A stretch of 64,000 nucleotides of DNA from Desulfitobacterium sp050251735 (GTDB lineage: Bacteria > Bacillota > Desulfitobacteriia > Desulfitobacteriales > Desulfitobacteriaceae), in contig JBFWMF010000015.1 of assembly GCA_050251735.1 (NCBI GenBank), positions 1 through 64,000 of the forward strand, in the 5' to 3' direction. Positions 53,326 through 61,245 of the stretch are shown here, one piece after another. Every line of letters starts with the position of its first letter. Position 1 is the stretch's first letter. A program made the position numbers and the translations under genes. Under the pieces are notes generated by a model. That model did no database searches. It saw nothing but the letters and a program-made list of their open reading frames with translations, and had not been told where the DNA came from.

Positions 53326-54261
53326 TTATAATTGTGGGTCAAGTAACAGTTCGGAGTCGAAGAGATTCATCTGGGACGGCATGTCCTGCAGTCTCTCGCC
53401 GGTGTCGTAGTTAGAGATCAGGACTTCAGCGTATTCGCAGCCATTGTCATATCGCTGGGCAAGGTTGTTGATTCGGCTGACCGCTTCAATGTTAAAGTCC
53501 TGGTACAGCTCTCGGATGAATTCGCAGTCGTTATAGCTGACTAGCCATTTGCCTTGGCAAGATGCTAAGGTATCCCGCAGTCGGTAGTGATCCTCTTTCT
53601 TAAATTCCACGGCGTAATGTCCTTCCGTCTGATAATATGGCGGGTCGCAATAGATGAAGGCTTTTTCACGGTCGTACTGCTTGATCAGGGCTTCAAAGTC
53701 CTTGTTTTCAATGACCGTGTCCTTAAGTCTCCTGCTGCCCTGCCAGAGAATATGAAAGGTTTTCCTTATATCGCAGGGCTGGCATCCGTAACTGGTGCAG
53801 CCGCTTCCGTAGCTTAGCCGGATGAGACGATAGAAAGCAGCGGCTCGTTTTACGTCATTCATCTGTGCGTTTTCCAAAAGGATCAGCTTGATTTCCTCAT
53901 ACTGCGGTTCACTTAGAAACCTCTGCGCGATATCCAGTTCCTGCCGCAGGTACTTGTTTGTGAATTCCTCCTTCTCCAGATATTTTTTCAGGACATTAAA
54001 TTCATCGCGTCCGTTTAGCGGGAAGAAATTGAGCTCCTTGAGAAGAGCAAAGGGACGGTCGCGGACGCAGCGGAACAGATTTGCCAGGTCTGAATTGAAA
54101 TCGTTGTAGACCTCCATAGCGGCGTCCGGAGGCCGTCCGAACAGCACCCAGCCTCCGCCGCCAAAAACCTCAATGTACCGTCCGAATTCCTTCGGCATAC
54201 GCTGATAGATCATATCCCGCAGAGCCTTTTTGCCGCCCACCCAACTGATGATACTGTTCAA
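53326..54261 (-). CDS. DNA adenine (N6) methyltransferase, Dam/D12 class
   Basis: A 311-residue D12-class methylase: motif X/I SWVGGKKALRDMI and YIEVFGGGGWVLFG, and catalytic motif IV FIYCDPPYYQ. The TTG start at 54261 has GGGAGGTGATG 4 nt upstream; the frame stays open further but with no RBS. No restriction partner is seen, so a protective role for the element is likely. Confidence 0.88.
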   Translation of the reverse strand: MNSIISWVGGKKALRDMIYQRMPKEFGRYIEVFGGGGWVLFGRPPDAAMEVYNDFNSDLANLFRCVRDRPFALLKELNFFPLNGRDEFNVLKKYLEKEEFTNKYLRQELDIAQRFLSEPQYEEIKLILLENAQMNDVKRAAAFYRLIRLSYGSGCTSYGCQPCDIRKTFHILWQGSRRLKDTVIENKDFEALIKQYDREKAFIYCDPPYYQTEGHYAVEFKKEDHYRLRDTLASCQGKWLVSYNDCEFIRELYQDFNIEAVSRINNLAQRYDNGCEYAEVLISNYDTGERLQDMPSQMNLFDSELLLDPQL

Positions 54262-54265
54262 TACA

Positions 54266-54469
54266 TCACCTCCCTTTGCTCTGGCGGCTGAATTTCTCAA
54301 CGTCAGTCCTAATGCAGGAGCCGTCAGGACTCCAGCAGATAAAGCCGACGCTGGGATAAGGGCAGCCGACACATCGGGAGGTATCTTCAGGCAGAGGCAG
54401 GGAATGCTTTGCAGGAGGACTGCTTTCTCCGGCTCCTGTTTTTTCTTCTGGTGTTACATCATGCTTCAT
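54266..54469 (-). CDS. Small cysteine-rich protein
   Basis: A 67-residue protein with CVGCPYPSVGFICW and SPDGSCIRTDVEK: four Cys that could bind a metal. AAAGGAG lies 7 nt before the ATG. It ends 4 bp before the TTG start of the methylase and is probably coupled to it. Small proteins of this pattern are common beside methylases on related elements. Function unknown. Confidence 0.6.
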   Translation of the reverse strand: MKHDVTPEEKTGAGESSPPAKHSLPLPEDTSRCVGCPYPSVGFICWSPDGSCIRTDVEKFSRQSKGR

Positions 54470-54490
54470 GGTTCAGCTCCTTTCTCGGAA

Positions 54491-54531
54491 AAACAAAAAA
54501 GGCGCTGCCTTTTTTGTAGAGACAACGCCTT
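54491..54531 (-). terminator. Terminator-like hairpin upstream of the cysteine-rich gene
   Basis: AAGGCG (54499-54504) pairs with CGCCTT (54526-54531), followed on the minus strand by TTTTTTGTTT. The stem is short. Confidence 0.45.
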
Positions 54532-54572
54532 CTCGTTTTTTTAGTTGTATGGCCCACAGCAATCTGCTGCAA

Positions 54573-54615
54573 CAAAAAAAGCGCGCCTTAGCTTCATAGG
54601 AAACCAAAGAGCGCT
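54573..54615 (-). terminator. Terminator-like hairpin after the gene at 54638
   Basis: AGCGC (54580-54584) pairs with GCGCT (54611-54615) and the minus strand continues into TTTTTTT. A second small hairpin (CAGCA/TGCTG) lies just beyond it. Confidence 0.4.
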
Positions 54616-54637
54616 ATTCGTCTGTTGACTTTTTCAT

Positions 54638-55144
54638 TCATCGCATCACCAGGCCTCCGTATCCGAGGTCAGGCGAATTGTTTTTCATATCCTGTTCAAA
54701 CTTGAGAGAATAGTTTTCATGATTCCAGAAGCTGACGTAGATCTCACCGTTCGAAGTTTTAATTGGACGCTGTTCGAGACCTTCGCCGTAACCATCACTG
54801 TTTTGTCCAGTCACAAATTCGAGAAGCCCGGCGGTTTCCTCTCCTGAGAGGGACTCCATCAATCCGGCGGTCATGACTCCCCACAGCTCACCGTCGACGA
54901 TTTCAACTGACGGGTACAGGCTATACACCTTTTTATTGAGAGCTTGGTCATGGATGTATTCGGCAAGACCTCGGTTGTTTTCAAAGAACCGGTTCTCTTT
55001 TGCAATGGTAGCGAGGATAGTATCCTCATATGCCACAGCCTCTGCGGTACTGATTTTCATCGGATTGACATCCAGTCCATACTCGCATTGGGGGTAGGTG
55101 ATGATCTTCAGAGGGAAAAAGATACGCATTGTTTCGTTTGCCAT
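54638..55144 (-). CDS. Conserved element protein, first gene of the right arm
   Basis: A 168-residue protein: MRIFFPLKIITYPQCEYGLD, AVAYEDTILATIAKENRFFE, VYSLYPSVEIVDGELWGVMT. No known domain. ATG at 55144 is preferred because GGAGG overlaps the earlier in-frame ATG at 55159. It is the rightmost element-type gene; base composition then drops to that of the chromosome. Confidence 0.5.
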   Translation of the reverse strand: MANETMRIFFPLKIITYPQCEYGLDVNPMKISTAEAVAYEDTILATIAKENRFFENNRGLAEYIHDQALNKKVYSLYPSVEIVDGELWGVMTAGLMESLSGEETAGLLEFVTGQNSDGYGEGLEQRPIKTSNGEIYVSFWNHENYSLKFEQDMKNNSPDLGYGGLVMR

Positions 55145-55159
55145 TTTAAATTCCTCCAT

Positions 55160-55403
55160 TCTTTATTGACATGATTATTTTGAAGCCCTAAAAAAGGGCA
55201 TAAAAAAACGAGTGTATCTTCGATTGAAAATACACCCATTATTTTTGTAAGAATCAGAATAACGTTGTTTGCGAGGGTTTAAATCCCTCCCAGTATTTTA
55301 AAAAGGCCCAATGTAACTATATTCTGTATAGTATAGCTAAAGAAATTTCCATAGTATATCAATGCAACAAACCAATGAACAGTTATCCAAAAAAAATTCG
55401 TCT
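55160..55403. other. Intergenic right edge of the conjugative element
   Basis: 244 AT-rich bases with no gene. It holds a small hairpin (GCCCTAAAAAAGGGC, 55182-55196) and a short GAGGGTTTAAATCCCTC palindrome (about 55274-55290) that superficially recalls a T-arm. No matching copy was found near 11.6 kb. Confidence 0.35.
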
Positions 55404-55991
55404 TTATTCAAACAGCATACTCCAAGCACATTGAAGCAGTACCACAGCAAGTATGATATTAATAATACGGAAATGCTTTTGATACGCCTGGCTGAATATC
55501 TTACCTAAGAAAATCCAAGTTAAGGTTGCGATTGTGCCTATGGTAGCAATAATAAGTTCAAAGAGTATTAACATTTCAAGTGTTGAATAATATCGTACAA
55601 CATATCCGGATAAGGCTGTTACCCCAAACAAATATATTTTGACATTCACGAATTGAAGCATGAATCCTTTCCAGAACGACGCACTCTTTTTTTCCTCCGT
55701 TTCTATTGGTTTGCTGATCGCTACATGTATGGAAAGATACAGAATATAAGCTGCTCCAATATACTTCATGATCGACATTACAGGATTTAGCAATTCATTT
55801 AATCCAAAAACAAATATTGCGCAGATAATCTGAACGGCATAGTATCCTGAAAAAATCCCTAAAAACAGTTTCCGGCCTTTTGACCAGCCGTAATTGGCTA
55901 CCGTATTTAATGCTAGGATGTTACCTGGCCCTGGAGTAAAGGCGTTGATTAACACATATAAAAGGAATGCTGTAACAGCTTGAGTGCTCAT
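55404..55991 (-). CDS. LysE/RhtB-family amino acid exporter
   Basis: A 195-residue membrane protein with about six hydrophobic segments and the LysE signature LINAFTPGPGNILALNTVAN, then ALNTVANYGWSKGRKLFLGI. It overlaps the metY gene by 4 bp (ATGA), so the two are translationally coupled. Export of a sulfur amino acid or an excess precursor, matching the metY product, is a reasonable inference. Confidence 0.83.
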   Translation of the reverse strand: MSTQAVTAFLLYVLINAFTPGPGNILALNTVANYGWSKGRKLFLGIFSGYYAVQIICAIFVFGLNELLNPVMSIMKYIGAAYILYLSIHVAISKPIETEEKKSASFWKGFMLQFVNVKIYLFGVTALSGYVVRYYSTLEMLILFELIIATIGTIATLTWIFLGKIFSQAYQKHFRIINIILAVVLLQCAWSMLFE

Positions 55992-57274
55992 TGCAAAAAT
56001 ACTTCCGCACAGCGAATCTTTGCAAATGCTTTTTCCAAATCTGCAAGGATGTCCGTCACATTTTCAAGCCCTACCGAAATACGAACCATACCCGCGTCGA
56101 TACCTGCCGCAGCAAGCTGCTCATCATTAAGCTGCCGGTGTGTTTCGCTTGCAGGATGCAAGACACAGGTACGGATATCAGCAACATGGACTTCATTTGA
56201 AGCAAGCTCCAACGCGTCCATGAACCTGACGGCATTGGTTCTGCCTCCTCTGATTATGAAGGTAATGACTCCGCTGCATCCTTTCAGGTATTTCTGCGCC
56301 AATGTATGGTTTGCATCACTATTAAGCCCCGGATAAATCACCTTTTCTACCTTCTCAACATCTTTAAGATACCTGGCAACTTTCATTGCGTTTTCGCAGT
56401 ATTGTTTCATTCTTACTGCCATAGTCTCCAACCCGAGATTGAGTAAAAACGCCGAATGCGCCGCGGGATATACGCCGAAGTCCCGCATTAACTGCATCCT
56501 CGCCTTTATGATATATGCCTTATTGCCGTAAGTTTCCGTATATGAGATTCCGTGATAGGATTCGTCCGGCTCCGTTAATCCGGGGAAACACCCTTTTGTC
56601 CAGTCAAATTTGCCGCTGTCCACAATGACGCCGCCTATCTGCACCGCATGGCCGTCCATATATTTGCTTGTGGAGTGAATAACAATATCGGCTCCAAATT
56701 CAAACGGCTTGCATAAAATCGGAGTGGCGAATGTGTTGTCTACAATCAACGGTACATTACGCATATGAGCGATACTGGCAAACCTTTCGATATCCAAGAC
56801 CGTAAGCGCTGGATTCGCCAGGGTTTCTCCGAATACCGCTTTTGTATTTGGCTTGAAAGCACGGAGGATTTCTTCATCGGTGGCGTCCTGATCCAAATAA
56901 ATGCATTCAATCCCAAGACGCTTAAGCGTGAAAGAAAACAGATTAGTACTTCCGCCATATATTTGCGGTGTACTGATAAAACTGTCGCCTGCGTTGCAGA
57001 TATTCAGAATCGCAAGCAAGACTGCAGCTTGACCCGAAGAAGTGCACAGCGCACCGACACCTCCCTCGAGCTCTGCTATCTTATCCTCTACGGCCATTAC
57101 CGTCGGATTGCCAAAGCGGGAATAGATCAGACTTTTCATCGGATCGTCAAATACGGCAGCGACATCATCTGTGGAATCATAAACGTAAGTCGTGCTTTGT
57201 ACAATCGGTACTACTCTTGGCTCTGCATTTTTGGGATGATACCCGGCGTGCAGACATTTTGTTTCGTCTTTCAT
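55988..57274 (-). CDS. metY: O-acetylhomoserine aminocarboxypropyltransferase / sulfhydrylase
   Basis: A 428-residue PLP enzyme of the Cys/Met metabolism family that adds sulfide to O-acetylhomoserine to make homocysteine. Motifs: HAGYHPKNAEPRVVPIVQST, YSRFGNPTVMAVEDKIAELE, PLIVDNTFATPILCKPFEFG and the PLP-lysine segment VIHSTSKYMDGHAVQIGG. Length is usual for MetY. GAGGGGG lies 11 nt before the ATG. A LysR gene is just upstream on the same strand. Confidence 0.87.
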   Translation of the reverse strand: MKDETKCLHAGYHPKNAEPRVVPIVQSTTYVYDSTDDVAAVFDDPMKSLIYSRFGNPTVMAVEDKIAELEGGVGALCTSSGQAAVLLAILNICNAGDSFISTPQIYGGSTNLFSFTLKRLGIECIYLDQDATDEEILRAFKPNTKAVFGETLANPALTVLDIERFASIAHMRNVPLIVDNTFATPILCKPFEFGADIVIHSTSKYMDGHAVQIGGVIVDSGKFDWTKGCFPGLTEPDESYHGISYTETYGNKAYIIKARMQLMRDFGVYPAAHSAFLLNLGLETMAVRMKQYCENAMKVARYLKDVEKVEKVIYPGLNSDANHTLAQKYLKGCSGVITFIIRGGRTNAVRFMDALELASNEVHVADIRTCVLHPASETHRQLNDEQLAAAGIDAGMVRISVGLENVTDILADLEKAFAKIRCAEVFLQ

Positions 57275-57459
57275 GGTATGTATGCCCCCTCAATAAATGC
57301 ATCTATCTTACAGATGCAATGCAATGACTCTTGCTTTATTGAAAGCATAACATAATTATTCATCTATAGAGTAACACCTATTTTATATATCGTGACATAG
57401 CTTCAACCTATAAATAGCTCCTACCGTCCTTCATCCCAGACAGCAGGAGTTCGTACGTT

Positions 57460-58365
57460 CTACATACACTTAGCATATTGGCGCAATGCTTCTATATATA
57501 TCTTCCCGAGGTCAGATAAAACGGTGTCCTTGTGCACGATTGTTCCAACCTGTATCTTTTCATCTACATCCAAAGGAACAGAGATGATGTCATCACCATG
57601 AAGATATCTTGGAAATACTCCCGATGAAATCGTGTATCCGTTCAGGCCGATCAAAAAATTCACTACCGCCGCGCGGTCGCTTACTCGAATGCTCTTTTTA
57701 ACTGTTCGGGTGCTTAAAATCTCTTCCGAGAAATAAAAGGCGTTATTCTGACCTTGATTATATGAAATGCAGGGGTATTGATCCAAGTCATTCAGTTCAA
57801 CTGATATTTTATTAGCCAGCGGGTGATGTTTGTAGAGAAAAACGTGAGGCTTGGCTGTAAAAAGTTCAGTATAGAACAAATTGTTTTCTTTGAGGATTTT
57901 ACGGATAACGGTTTCATTATAATAGCTCAGATAGATAATTCCTATTTCACTGAATAAGGTTTTCACATCTTCAATGATTTGATAAGTGGTTGTTTCATTC
58001 AGTGCAAACTCATATTCGTCAAGGCCGAATTCCTTTACCAGTTCCACAAAGGCATTTGCAGCAAAAGTGTAGTGCTGTGTGGATATGCAAAAGCGTTGCT
58101 TCATTGGCGTGTTACTGATATATTTCGATTCCAGCAACTCAGACTGTGTCAATACCTGTCTGGCGTAACCCAGAAATTCCATGCCTTCATTTGTAATTGA
58201 GACGCCTCTGTTATTGCGGATAAAAATAGTTATATGCACTTCTTTTTCAAGCTCCATGATTGCACTTGACAGGCTTGGCTGGGAAATAAGCAATTCTTTT
58301 GCCGCTTCATTGATAGAGCCTTTTTCTGCAACCTTTACGACATATTTTAATTGCTGCAATGTCAT
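57460..58365 (-). CDS. LysR-family transcriptional regulator (CysB/CysL-like)
   Basis: A 301-residue LysR protein: N-terminal helix-turn-helix (QQLKYVVKVAEKGSINEAAK; ISQPSLSSAIMELEKEVHIT; NRGVSITNEGMEFLGYARQV) and a periplasmic-binding-like effector domain. ATG at 58365 has GAAGGTG at correct spacing; the upstream GTG overlaps it. It most likely regulates the metY-exporter pair downstream in response to a sulfur metabolite. Confidence 0.85.
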   Translation of the reverse strand: MTLQQLKYVVKVAEKGSINEAAKELLISQPSLSSAIMELEKEVHITIFIRNNRGVSITNEGMEFLGYARQVLTQSELLESKYISNTPMKQRFCISTQHYTFAANAFVELVKEFGLDEYEFALNETTTYQIIEDVKTLFSEIGIIYLSYYNETVIRKILKENNLFYTELFTAKPHVFLYKHHPLANKISVELNDLDQYPCISYNQGQNNAFYFSEEILSTRTVKKSIRVSDRAAVVNFLIGLNGYTISSGVFPRYLHGDDIISVPLDVDEKIQVGTIVHKDTVLSDLGKIYIEALRQYAKCM

Positions 58366-58577
58366 TTTGATCACCTTCTTTTATATATAAAAAGCATTAT
58401 AAAATGATATATAGCCAGTCTATCATAAACATTTCAAAAACTAAACCCTCGAGGTTTCAAGTCCTTTTGCTTCATTTTTAAGCGATGGCGCTGGGGACGC
58501 GGGCTACTTTTTACTTTAATCGTTTTTTAGGGTAACATTCTCCTAAATACACGATGTCATCTATAAAATGCCCCAAA

Positions 58578-58616
58578 GATCGGGCTCAAAAAACGCACTT
58601 TTTGAGCCCGATTTTT
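58578..58616 (+). terminator. Strong hairpin terminator
   Basis: ATCGGGCTCAAAAA pairs perfectly with TTTTTGAGCCCGAT around a 6-nt loop, and the plus strand continues TTTTGCTCTTTTTTTG. It has no adjacent plus-strand gene, so its partner gene was probably lost. Confidence 0.7.
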
Positions 58617-58856
58617 GCTCTTTTTTTGCTACAAAACCACAACATCTTGTGGTCAAACCGTCTTATTTTTCCTTTTGACCACAATTCGTCATCAGTATTA
58701 TACACTCAACGTGCCTTGAGGATACAAAAAAGATGCCATATAAATCTGGTATCCCCTTGGTGGTGGGTTATATTTCAGAAACCATTGCCTGGACAGGCCA
58801 CTTTTTTAGTGTTTCGGCACCTGCTTTTGCTTAACAATTAAAGTTAATTGTAAGCA

Positions 58857-58900
58857 ATAAAACCTTCAAAAGAGTGCTTAACTCTTGAAGGCTTTATTCG
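58857..58900. terminator. Bidirectional hairpin terminator
   Basis: AATAAAACCTTCAAAAGAGT folds onto ACTCTTGAAGGCTTTATT with A/T-rich ends on both sides of the stem. It stands alone between the LysR gene and the IS21-like element. Confidence 0.65.
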
Positions 58901-59048
58901 ATACAATTTTGTCATTTCATGGATACTCCAAGTATTTTTATAGTTTTGAGTAGTTTAGTCCAGTGAATCGGGTACCTATTGCTTCCGTGTATTTTCAATG
59001 ATTTCCCGTTAAGGAAAGATACAATCAGTTCCCACTGTATTTGTCAAT

Positions 59049-59085
59049 CTAAAAGTTGACCACCTTGATAACCTAAAAGTTGACC
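59049..59085. repeat. Direct repeats at the IS21-like end
   Basis: CTAAAAGTTGACC occurs at 59049-59061 and again at 59073-59085, a 24-bp period, the usual multiple terminal repeats bound by IS21 transposases. A further TTGACCACC lies near 59245. Confidence 0.65.
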
Positions 59086-59156
59086 TCCCCTGGCAAAAAA
59101 AAATGGGGTTTAATACCTGCGAAAGTTTAAAAAGCAGTTTTCTCTGGAGAGAAATT

Positions 59157-59209
59157 GCGCGTGTAAAATCGAAGTGAAGACGTAGTCTGAATGTAGATTT
59201 TACACGCGC
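59157..59209. repeat. Large stem-loop inside the IS21-like element
   Basis: GCGCGTGTAAAATC and GATTTTACACGCGC form a perfect 14-bp stem around a 25-nt loop, between the terminal repeats and the first passenger gene. It may stop transcription into or out of the element. Confidence 0.6.
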
Positions 59210-59260
59210 CGCGAAAAAATAGTCCCCTAACGCATTGGAAACATTGACCACCCCTTGAGG

Positions 59261-59602
59261 TTACCCATATACAACTCGCCTATGTCCTTGTGGGTAAAAT
59301 GTAGTTACCATTTCGTTCATCGAGACGGAATCCATTTGAGCACAACTAGCAGGACAAGGAAAGGAAGCACTTGTCATAAGATCGGGATGATCAAAAACCC
59401 CCATGACCTCATCGCAATCGCCACAATACAATTCATAGGCTTGCTCAAGTTTCTCTTCTTCCACCATCCGAAAGAGTATTTCTTCTACAAGTGCTACTTC
59501 GCAATACAACAGTTGGGCAATTTTAGAAGGATAAATAGCTGGTACATTATTTCTGAGCAATATTTGAATGAGATGGTTGATGTCGTTATTGAGTTTATTC
59601 AC
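59261..59602 (-). CDS. Small passenger protein of the IS21-like element
   Basis: A 113-residue protein: NNDINHLIQILLRNNVPAIY, IAQLLYCEVALVEEILFRMV, then ELYCGDCDEVMGVFDHPDL and a Cys-containing FPCPASCAQMD. The N-terminal half looks like a winged helix and the Cys pairs could bind zinc. No known family. It is the last gene of the element, after the DUF5348-like gene. Confidence 0.5.
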   Translation of the reverse strand: MNKLNNDINHLIQILLRNNVPAIYPSKIAQLLYCEVALVEEILFRMVEEEKLEQAYELYCGDCDEVMGVFDHPDLMTSASFPCPASCAQMDSVSMNEMVTTFYPQGHRRVVYG

Positions 59603-59664
59603 TTAATTCCCTCCAATTTAGATGTGTTTCATACTGGATTAGGGCAAGGTGCTAATCAATGATC

Positions 59665-59889
59665 TCACATGCTCACGCTGTAAACAGTCGTTGGACGCAG
59701 AATGAAAGGAGTTTCCTGAACAATGACATACCAGTTAGCATCTAACTCCAATCGGCATGAGAGCAAAGTTTTTCCTATATGCAGCAGAAAAGATTCGCCA
59801 CAGTGTAAGGGATACAGCCGCCCATTTAGTTTGACACACCACTGGTCTTGCTCATGGTTATAGTGTATCGTCGTCTTTCTACTCACCAC
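59665..59889 (-). CDS. DUF5348-like small protein
   Basis: A 74-residue protein: TIHYNHEQDQWCVKLNGRLY, PLHCGESFLLHIGKTLLSCR, LELDANWYVIV. This matches the DUF5348 pattern of small beta-rich proteins found on Firmicute mobile elements. It overlaps the end of istB by 11 bp, so it belongs to the same transcript. Function unknown. Confidence 0.65.
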   Translation of the reverse strand: MVSRKTTIHYNHEQDQWCVKLNGRLYPLHCGESFLLHIGKTLLSCRLELDANWYVIVQETPFILRPTTVYSVSM

Positions 59890-60133
59890 TTGACACCCCC
59901 TCTAAACGGCTTAAACGCTCACGGAATCGGTGTGATTCGCCTTCAAATACAAGGATGTGAGAATGGTGGGTCAGTCGATCCAAGAGTGCTGTGGTTAAAG
60001 CGGGGTCTCCAAACACTTCGATCCAGCGAGAAAACTCCAAATTAGAGGTAATAATAAGGCTTCCGCGTTCATAACGTTGAGAAATAAACTGGAAGAGAAG
60101 CTTGCCGCCTTCTCCCAAAGGAATATATCCGAG
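59879..60133 (-). pseudogene. istB: IstB ATPase, C-terminal part (split by the RIT element)
   Basis: Readable sequence DELGYIPLGEGGKLLFQFIS, then SLIITSNLEFSRWIEVFGDP and LLDRLTHHSHILVFEGES is the second half of the IS21 helper ATPase IstB (post-Walker B, sensor and arginine regions). The frame is cut just before the DEL codons at 60133. The N-terminal half lies at 63575-63769, so the RIT element interrupts it. Confidence 0.82.
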
Positions 60134-60171
60134 TTCATCTTATGGAAAGCGAAATGTTATGTAAAGTTAAA
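60134..60171 (+). repeat. RIT left terminal inverted repeat with subterminal copy
   Basis: A 38-bp repeat starting TTCATCTTATGGAAAGCG, perfectly inverted at 63537-63574. A related core occurs inside at 60210-60223 (TAACTTTGCATAAC), against GTTATGTAAAGTTA in the end itself; such paired cores are likely recombinase binding sites. Confidence 0.85.
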
Positions 60172-60228
60172 TGCTTAATACCCCAACTTAGGCGCTTTTT
60201 CATCTCATCTAACTTTGCATAACAAAAC

Positions 60229-61245
60229 TCATATTACGGTCTTGAGCCAATCTAGTAAGTCTTTCTTTTCCTTAGTTGTAAACTTTTCTTGTGGAAGAAC
60301 TTTATCGCTGGCTTCTTCAATCGCCTTTCTTTTGACTTCCGGATTAGATTTTGCGTAAATTTCAGTGGTGGTAACAGATGAATGCCCTAAGAAGTCTCTA
60401 ATATAAATTAAATTAACTCCACCTTGCAACAAATGCATTGCCTTACTGTGGCGAAGTACATGGGGTGACATTTTATCTGGAAATAAGTCTTTATGCTCAA
60501 ATCTTGCCCGTTCTACATATTTATTAAGTATATAGGACAATCCAGCCCTTGTTAGTTTTTCGTTCTTCTTATTGAAAAACAATGGATCTGATGCTTTTCT
60601 CTCAGCAAGCAGATCAGAGTCATTCATATATTTTTTAAGAATGCTCATGGCTTGAGGCATTAAAGGGATAATCCTCGTCTTGTTTCCTTTGCCTATTAAT
60701 CGAATTGTCGCAGGCGTTTTTATCCGTATGTCGTTTACTCTTAAGTCTGCTATTTCCTGAACTCTGGCACCCGTGTCATACATCAATGCAAGAACTGCTA
60801 AATCCCTGCGTTCTGACTTGAGATTTGTGTCCGGTGTTGAAAGCAGTGCTTTAATTCCTTCGATTGATAGATAATTCATCACGGGTGCTGCTGTCTTTTT
60901 AGCTTTAATCGCTAGTATTAAACTACACATTTCCATGTACTCTGGTGCCTCAAACTGCACATACCTGAAAAAGGCTTGAAGAGCAGCAAGACGCTGGTTT
61001 CTTGTCGATGGAGAATGCTTTTTGCGATACTCTAGCCAGCTTAGAAAGTCTTCTATCATATTTCTGTTAATGCGGGATAAGTCTATTTTTTCTGGCCTTA
61101 TTTTCAGTTCATCATGGCAATATCTTAGGAAAATAGAAAAAGTATCTCTATAAGCTTTAATGGTATTGCTGCTGTAACCTGTCCGGGTTGGTATATATTT
61201 CAAAAAATAAGCCGATAAATAAGATGCAAAATCATTATTCTTCAT
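60229..61245 (-). CDS. RIT recombinase C (tyrosine recombinase)
   Basis: A 338-residue phage-integrase-family protein: N-terminal SAM-like domain (YSSNTIKAYRDTFSIFLRYC) and catalytic domain with Arg in DTGARVQEIADLRVNDI, HxxR in SPHVLRHSKAMHLL, and LGHSSVTTTEIYAK giving the nucleophile Tyr. ATG at 61245 has GAGGGGG upstream and overlaps the stop of the middle recombinase by 11 bp. It is the third gene in transcription order. Confidence 0.87.
   Translation of the reverse strand: MKNNDFASYLSAYFLKYIPTRTGYSSNTIKAYRDTFSIFLRYCHDELKIRPEKIDLSRINRNMIEDFLSWLEYRKKHSPSTRNQRLAALQAFFRYVQFEAPEYMEMCSLILAIKAKKTAAPVMNYLSIEGIKALLSTPDTNLKSERRDLAVLALMYDTGARVQEIADLRVNDIRIKTPATIRLIGKGNKTRIIPLMPQAMSILKKYMNDSDLLAERKASDPLFFNKKNEKLTRAGLSYILNKYVERARFEHKDLFPDKMSPHVLRHSKAMHLLQGGVNLIYIRDFLGHSSVTTTEIYAKSNPEVKRKAIEEASDKVLPQEKFTTKEKKDLLDWLKTVI

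Larger units (their letters stand above)
11727..55160. mobile_element. Integrative/conjugative element-like region (approximate limits)
   Basis: A nearly unbroken minus-strand gene set: coupling ATPase, relaxase, VirB4, PrgI, VirB6-like and VirB2-like proteins, partition genes, a Tad-type pilus cluster and many small proteins of the DUF6103/DUF3846/DUF3848/DUF3852/DUF4320 type known from gut and anaerobic Clostridia elements. Base composition is clearly richer in G+C than both flanks, apart from the helicase/ATPase cargo at 17.6-24.5 kb. No integrase, excisionase or att direct repeats were found, so the limits are set only by gene content. Confidence 0.75.
58366..59040. other. Gene-poor AT-rich region
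   Basis: About 675 bp with no convincing gene. It holds two terminators and, before the IS21-like repeats, nothing else that I recognise. Confidence 0.5.
59041..60133 (-). mobile_element. IS21-family element, left part with passenger genes
   Basis: The left end carries IS21-type repeated motifs (59049-59085). Inward come two small genes (59261-59602, 59665-59889), then the C-terminal part of istB, which is cut at 60133 by the RIT element. The rest of this istB resumes at about 63575 on the same strand. istA and the other end are not found in the window. Confidence 0.6.

Noticed and set aside
55265..55300. T-arm-like palindrome GAGGGTTTAAATCCCTC as a possible tRNA 3' end or att site
   Set aside because: No acceptor or anticodon arms fit, the T-loop consensus is wrong, and no matching copy was found near the left edge of the element.
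58554..58841. Plus-strand 95-codon frame
   Set aside because: It begins just upstream of a strong terminator hairpin that it then translates; no RBS and no protein-like pattern.
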